Below, piece by piece: positions 58,400-64,000 of a stretch of 64,000 nucleotides of DNA. Source of the DNA: Imbricaverruca yamaguchii (taxonomy: Eukaryota > Arthropoda > Thecostraca > Neoverrucidae); NCBI GenBank assembly GCA_034440575.1, contig JAOTOL010001621.1:2586501-2650500 (forward strand), written 5' to 3'. Below the pieces are notes generated by a model. The model did not search any database. It was not told the origin of the DNA and saw only the letters and a program-made list of their open reading frames with translations. A program made the position numbers and the translations under genes. Each line of letters opens with the position of its first letter. Positions within the stretch are counted from its first letter, which is position 1.

Positions 58400-59070
58400 T
58401 GCTTCCAATAGGAGGCTTCACGTGTTCACTAGCTGGAATCGTCATGACATCCCAATGGCAGAGTCAGGCCATAAAAATCACGCTCACCTGATTACTTTTA
58501 AACCGGAGATTGGATCAATTTATAATATGAAGTAACAAATATAGTAGATTCAGTTATCTAATACGACACGTATATGGACCAGCAACAGCTTGTTTTTGCG
58601 CAAACCCTGAAAATGTACACCTACATTCCCTCCTGGGACGTCATCTATTCGGAAATCTGGAAGTCAGGCCAAGCGAGCCTGACTTCCGAAGTAAACTCGA
58701 TGACGATAGCTGTTTGTCGAATTCAGCGGTATTCAAATGCCAAATTTTCGGAGCACTGAACCACTCTGATCAATATCGCTAGCCAGCTTCAATTGCGGTA
58801 AGTGATTGGTCCTTTGTGATAGCTCTGACGAATTATAATCCAGGTTTAACAAATGAAGTCAATATGTCTGCTCTTATTGCATCATTTACAGCTGAAATAT
58901 ATCAGGCAAGCCAAAAAGAAAGTTCGTCTCCAATGCGCATATTTTGAACGTGTTGCGGTCTTTGGTGTGCTGTAAACAATTCATTATTTGTCCTTTTCTG
59001 CCAGAATGATATTCAAAGACAAGATTTAATTGCCCCCCCCCCCACAGTTAGGGTGATTTAGGTAGTACAG
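58400..59070. other. Nothing identified apart from a small hairpin
   Basis: ggaagtcagg...cctgacttcc at 58657-58687 is a short stem-loop. Confidence 0.45.
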
Positions 59071-59076
59071 CGGAAT

Positions 59077-60073
59077 TTAACACTCGCACGTCCGGCGTTC
59101 AGCACCAACTTCGCTGGTCCGGGGGGCAGGTGCCTGCCCTCTAGGATCCCTAGAACTGTGCTAGCTAGCGAGAAACAGAAAACGGCGTTGGATAGCTGGT
59201 AACAAGCTCTACCGAAAGTATTTCGGTCATTGTTTCGATCAGATCATTATTCAGGTCACTGGGTTGTCATATGTTAAATTCGTCCAGATCGGTTTGGACT
59301 CTCAGATATTGACACATATCTCAGGACCTTAACAAATATAAAGAAACGGCAGACGCTATTCGACAGTCCTTGAAATGTGCTATCGACAATAGGCGGTGTG
59401 ATTTAAGGTCAAGTCAACCGAAACTATGACCTCAGGTCAAGGCCATGAAGTAGCCTAGGGAGGGCATGTAATGTATCAATCGATACGTCTTGGCAATACA
59501 AGCACAATGACGGAATTTCAGCCTTCTGGCCCAATGCAGTGCGATATAATGCGCAGAAATGTGTAGTGACCTCAGGTGACCTCAGATGACCTTGGTGAGG
59601 TCACTGAGCAAAAATGTCAGCGGTAGCATTGAGCATAGCTTCCAACTACACGCCACAATCGTTGTGAGGTCATGCCGAGAGCAATTATGTAATCAGGAAA
59701 CATTTGTATATTTTACCATAGCCCTATAATGGGGGAAGCCATGGCCGCGACCTGACCTCAGGTCAATGCTACGAAAAAACGAGATATATATTATGGTGCC
59801 TGATGAGATCATGATGTGTCACAAGTTCAAATCAATCGTCCAATTATTGTGGAAGTTATGCCACCTTGAACTCCGAGGGATGTTGGGTCACTCCGCTTGA
59901 CCTGGTGACCTTACCTGAGACGACCCAGGTTTAAAGATGCATGATGATATGCGAAAAGACCAATGAGCAGCCGTGCGAGGTTTGACCTTCCTAACCCGAT
60001 TAATACGGCGGCAAATTAGGAAAAATCGCAGGGAAACAGATATCTGCCCCCCCCCCGGACATGCGCGTGTTAA
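59077..60073 (+). mobile_element. TTAA-bounded element, third family (E)
   Basis: 997 bp. The left end TTAACACTCGCACGTCCGGC is an inverted match to the right end (ccggacatgcgcgtgTTAA). The interior is dense in TGACCT/AGGTCA words (for example gtgacctcaggtgacctcag). Non-coding. The termini resemble family B (TTAACACGCGC). Confidence 0.75.
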
Positions 60074-60079
60074 GAACGG

Positions 60080-61360
60080 AGTCTCGTATGGTGCTGTACA
60101 GTGGACACCAACTCAACTGTAAACAACCCTCTTGTAAAGTGGAAATAATTCAATATTGCTTGGAGCGTTAAGGTGGAATCGTAGCATCCTGGAAATTAGG
60201 AATATGTATTTCCGTCAAGGTGGAATCGAAGTGACGTACTTCCATATTTATTCATAATACAGGTACTTCATAGCTATACCCAAAACATATAAAAGGAAGC
60301 ATCTTCATCCGCATGATACATACTTCCAATTCCTCACAAATATTGTATATTTGCTGGTAATACAACAGCAGATTTACATTCTATCTGATACCTCCTCACT
60401 CTCGGCCATGGTGCCATATGAGGCCAGATTGGCTAGTTTTTATGTGAATCGAGTGCTCTTTTCAAGCAGTGCCACCATTTGGATATGTTAGATGCGTTTT
60501 TATACGTAGTGCATTACTTTACGGTTAAAACTTCTGGAACATTTCACATCCATAGATGAAGTGCATATATTGCAATGATATACCCTTCATTCCAAACAAA
60601 GTCATCGAGGCATTGAGACGACACAGACGAAGTCATCGACATTGCATCCCGGTGTTGGCTGGCCGCTGAGAACTACGGGCTAACGTCTCGAGGACCGATG
60701 CGTGTCGAGTGCCAGTCGTGGGCAGACGGGGGCAGGCGGACAACAGGGGGCGGTGACCAGCACGGGCGCGCGCACAACCAGCTGCACAGCGATCCGCGGT
60801 AAGTCGTGGTGGCTGAGAACACGCATCAGACCCAAGGAAATGATCAACATGGTAACTAACTGCTCTAGGATGGATCCGGAAATTGCCAGCGGTGTGTGTG
60901 TGGCACATTTCCTTGGAGAGGAGACATCGGTGGAACACATCGTTGAGCCAGGAGCATTCGAACATACCCTTTTCGTCTCAAATGGGTACCTTTTCCTCTA
61001 AAAGGAGCGTCTTTGGCTGACAAACCCGTTGGTCGGTGGAGAAGGTGCACCCGAGCTTTCCTGTAGGGAAACTTTCCTTGCCAGAGGGACGCCATCTTTT
61101 CATGGGGGCATGTGCTGAGTACCCCTCCCCTGTATTCACTCATGCAGCTGATATAATTGGCAAAGATCTTGCACACATCCAACGGCTAGATAGGACACCC
61201 GGGAACAGCTGGGCCGTCGGATCCAGTTGAACAGCTTCGCATCAACGAGACAACGCGACGCTCAGAGGCCCCACACAACAGTCGCAGCACGAATGCCTCA
61301 CAGCGCGGCCTTCGAACAGAAACCACTGCATTCAGACGGGCAGCGAGCTACAAGAATCTC
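60080..61360. other. No recognisable gene
   Basis: Several short open frames at 60633-61230 in a moderately GC-rich patch. None has a recognised motif. Confidence 0.45.
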
Positions 61361-61365
61361 ACCGA

Positions 61366-62345
61366 GTCGTCGCATCACATCGAGTCGCCGCATCACATCG
61401 AGTCGCTGCATAAAATCGAGTCGTCGAATCATATCGAGTCGTAACATCACATCGAGTCGTCGCATGACAGCGAGTCGCCGCATCACATGGAGGCGCCGCA
61501 TCACATCGAGTCGCCGCATCACATGGAGGCGCCGCATGACAGCGAGTCGCCGCATCACATGGAGGCGCCGCATGACATCGAGTCGCCGCATCACATCGAG
61601 TCGCCGCATCACATCGAGTCGCCGCATCACATCGAGTCGCCGCATCACATGGAGGCGCCGCATCACATCGAGTCGCCGCATCACATGGAGGCGCCGCATC
61701 ACATGGAGGCGCCGCATCACATCGAGTCGCCGCATCACATGGAGGCGCCGCATGACAGCGAGTCGCCGCATCACATCGAGTCGCCGCACCACATCGAGTC
61801 GCTGCATAAAATCGAGTTGTCGCATCATATCGAGTCGTAACATCACATCGAGTCGTCGCATGACATCGAGTCGCCGCATCACATGGAGTCGCCGCATCAC
61901 ATGGAGGCGCCGCATCACATCGAGTCGCCGCATCACATGGAGGCGCCGCATGACAGCGAGTCGCCGCATCACATCGAGTCGCCGCATCACATGGAGGCGC
62001 CGCATCACATCGAGTCGCCGCATCACATCGAGTCGCCGCATCACATCGAGTCGCCGCATCACATCGAGTCGCCGCATCACATGGAGGCGCCGCATGACAT
62101 CGAGTCGCCGCATCACATGGAGGCGCCGCATCACATCGAGTCGCCGCATCACATGGAGGCGCACGCATGAGAGCGCCGCATACACGAGTCGCCGCAACGG
62201 TGCATCACATGAGTCGCCGCATAACATCGAGTCGCCGCATCACATGGAGGCGCCGCATCACATCGAGTCGCCGCATCACATGGAGGCGCCGCATCACATG
62301 GAGTCGCCGCATCACATGGAGGCGCCGCATCACATCGAGTCGCCG
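61366..62345. repeat. 18-bp minisatellite, about 54 copies
   Basis: Units cgccgcatcacatcgagt and cgccgcatcacatggagg, with catgacagcgagt and cataaaatcgagt variants, arranged in mixed order. A block (61365-61560) recurs as 61780-61960, suggesting higher-order duplication. All frames look open because 18 is a multiple of three. Confidence 0.97.
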
Positions 62346-62599
62346 CCAGCATGCCAACCATACGTACACCGTCGTGCTCCGCTTGCGATTCAACTGGAGC
62401 CGAGTTCACGGATTGCAATGCAGCTCAGCCGCCTGGGCGGCGCCGAATAAGCCATTTTCCAGATGCATGGTTATATGAGCGGTCTGAATCGGCTTAGTGT
62501 CTCACTCGGCTGCTGTAAGTTGGATGTCCGCCGGTCCGAATGCGCTGCGCTGCTCAACACCAATTGTGCACCAATTGGTGCCCTTATAATCCCCCCTTG

Positions 62600-63247
62600 A
62601 AAACCTGCGTGTCCGCGTATCCGCGTATCCCCGTGTCCCTGTGTCCGCGTATGCCTGTGTCTGCGTGTACGCGTGTCCGCGTGACCAGGTGTCCCTGTGT
62701 CCATTTGTCCATGTGTCCCTGTGTTCATGTGTCCCTGTGTTCATGTGTCCCTGTGTTCATGTGTCCCTGTGTCCGCGTGTCCATGTGTCCCTGCATACAT
62801 TTGTCCCTGGGTATCTGTGTCCCTATGTCCCTGTGTCCCTTTGTCCGCGTGTCCCTATGTCCCTGTACCCCTGTGTCCCTATGTCCGTGTGTCCGTGTCC
62901 CTGTGTCCGTGTGTCCCTGTGTCCATGTGTCGCGTGTCAGTGTGTCCGTGCCCTTTGTCCGTGTGTCCTATGTCCCTGTACCCCTGTGTCCTATGTCCGT
63001 GTGTCCGTGTCCCTGTGTCCGTGTGTCCCTGTGTCCATGCGTCTGCGTGTCCATGTGTCCGCGTGCCCGTGTGTCAGTGTGTCCATGTGTCCGTGTGTCC
63101 GCGTGCCCGCGTGTCCGCATGCCCATGTGTCTGCTTGTCCGCGTGTTCATGTGCCCGCGTGTACCTGTGTCCTTGTGTCCTTGTGTCCTTGTGTCCTTGT
63201 TTCAGCGTGTCCATGTGTCCCTGTGTCTGCTTGTCCGCGTGTCCGCA
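62600..63247. repeat. 8-bp minisatellite (cctgtgtc)n
   Basis: About 80 units of gtgtccNN (N mostly ct, gc, at), with some 6- and 7-base slips. Confidence 0.96.
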
Positions 63248-63470
63248 TCTTTGATCTCTTTCTTCGCATCTTCTTAGAGCATCAATATCGTATGCCTATT
63301 GCTTATTGCCCGCAATCGTTCGGCAGATCATGCGATGCGATCTCAAGACCTTTCTATTCGAAGCGTAGCACGTGTAGTACTAGACTGAGTCTCTCGAACC
63401 AACTACCACAACCGAGATACCCTACTGTCGCAGGGCATGGTAATCTGCACAGAACGTGTCCTGTGAATAA

Positions 63471-63666
63471 TCACTGAGCGGGAAAATTGGGGAGAAGGGC
63501 ACCTGCACTGCGGGGAACGGGCACCTTTATCAAGGGAAATGGGACAAGCCCACCGGGTGGGGAGACCGAAGGGATAGGCGGGAAGTGTCCACGCATTCCA
63601 TCGGAAGGCGCATCGAGTGAGGCTGTCACGAAACCGCCTGGCGGGTAGTCTGAACCGTATGCATAC
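63471..63666 (-). CDS. Possible terminal exon of an unknown protein
   Basis: The minus strand has accgcaccacag|G as acceptor, then a frame reading [40 protein letters not shown] and a stop at 63471 after FPAQ. Pro/Gly-rich, without a recognised domain. It could be the last exon of a nested or upstream gene. Evidence is one acceptor and composition only. Confidence 0.25.
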
Positions 63667-63699
63667 CTGTGGTGCGGCACAGTATACATGTGCAGCACG

Positions 63700-64000
63700 T
63701 TCAGGTTCTCGGACCTTCCGCCGGGTCGAAATGCCAAGCTCAGTTGACAACAGTGGCGCCATTATCAAATGAAGGATGTATGTTGTATGCTATTACACAC
63801 TGCACCAAATGTTTTGAGAAATGTAGATTGTTCAATATGTCCTAGTTTATAACGGTTCCCCGGACAAAACAAGTACTAATATGCACTGACCATTACTTTA
63901 TGGAATTATACATATCAAATTGGAACTGAAAATCAAGACAGCTGAACTCATTTTGTTGGTTAATTGAAAGAACCAAGTGTGGACTATTGCACTGTATATA
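63700..64000. other. Nothing identified
   Basis: AT-rich end of the window. Confidence 0.45.

Noticed and set aside
61227..62450. 407-codon plus-strand frame rich in Arg, Ile, Thr and Ser
   Set aside because: Created by the 18-bp array, whose length keeps every frame open; no unique domain, start context or splice support.
62540..63477. Cys/Val/Pro-rich plus-strand frames up to 278 codons
   Set aside because: Translation of the 8-bp array in three phases; no unique sequence.
54343..64000. Ig1 and signal-peptide exons of the receptor
   Set aside because: Looked for a frame with the first nephrin Ig pattern and for a signal peptide on the minus strand; none found, so the 5' end is probably beyond the window.

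Overview
The window looks like nuclear DNA from an invertebrate animal, probably an arthropod and perhaps a crustacean. That placement is inferred from gene content and repeat style; nothing names the species. There is no operon structure, the splice sites are canonical, introns are up to about 10 kb, and most of the DNA is minisatellites, microsatellites and degenerate transposons.

I recognise one real gene. It is a nephrin-family cell-adhesion receptor (vertebrate nephrin, insect Sticks-and-stones/Hibris, nematode SYG-2) on the minus strand, running from about 54.3 kb (5' side) to about 0.9 kb (3' side). Sixteen exons are assembled by hand. Each is bounded by AG/GT sites and the reading phase agrees at all 15 junctions, giving about 1,035 codons: eight Ig domains equivalent to nephrin Ig2-Ig9, one fibronectin III domain, one membrane helix and part of the cytoplasmic tail. 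The signal peptide, Ig1 and the tail end are not seen and probably lie outside the window.

The most unusual feature is that many exon edges are fused to, or duplicated into, tandem repeats. A 54-bp array abuts the FN3 exon donor. A 71-bp array carries about five extra copies of the Ig8 exon end with its donor. A 41-bp array contributes the Ig3 acceptor. A 51-bp array fills the intron next to the second Ig4 exon, and a 20-bp array touches the first tail exon. There is also a duplicated acceptor at Ig9, an end duplication at Ig5 and a decayed exon copy at Ig6.

The introns are loaded with transposons. Three families of about 0.85-1 kb end in TTAA with related termini (TTAACMCGCGCC-like) and carry clusters of AGGTCA/TGACCT hexamers; the commonest also carries a TGACGTCA site and has about ten copies. 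Other elements are a transposon with roughly 0.5-kb inverted repeats and a broken reading frame (20.77-22.81 kb), hairpin elements, tRNA-derived SINEs, Jockey-like ORF1 remnants, a non-LTR endonuclease/pre-RT remnant near 51-52.7 kb, and a 120-bp palindrome at 13.3 kb.

Right of 54.4 kb there is mostly repeat DNA: TTAA elements, an 18-bp array and an 8-bp array. Two weak exon-like reading frames lie on the minus strand at 58.2 and 63.5 kb.
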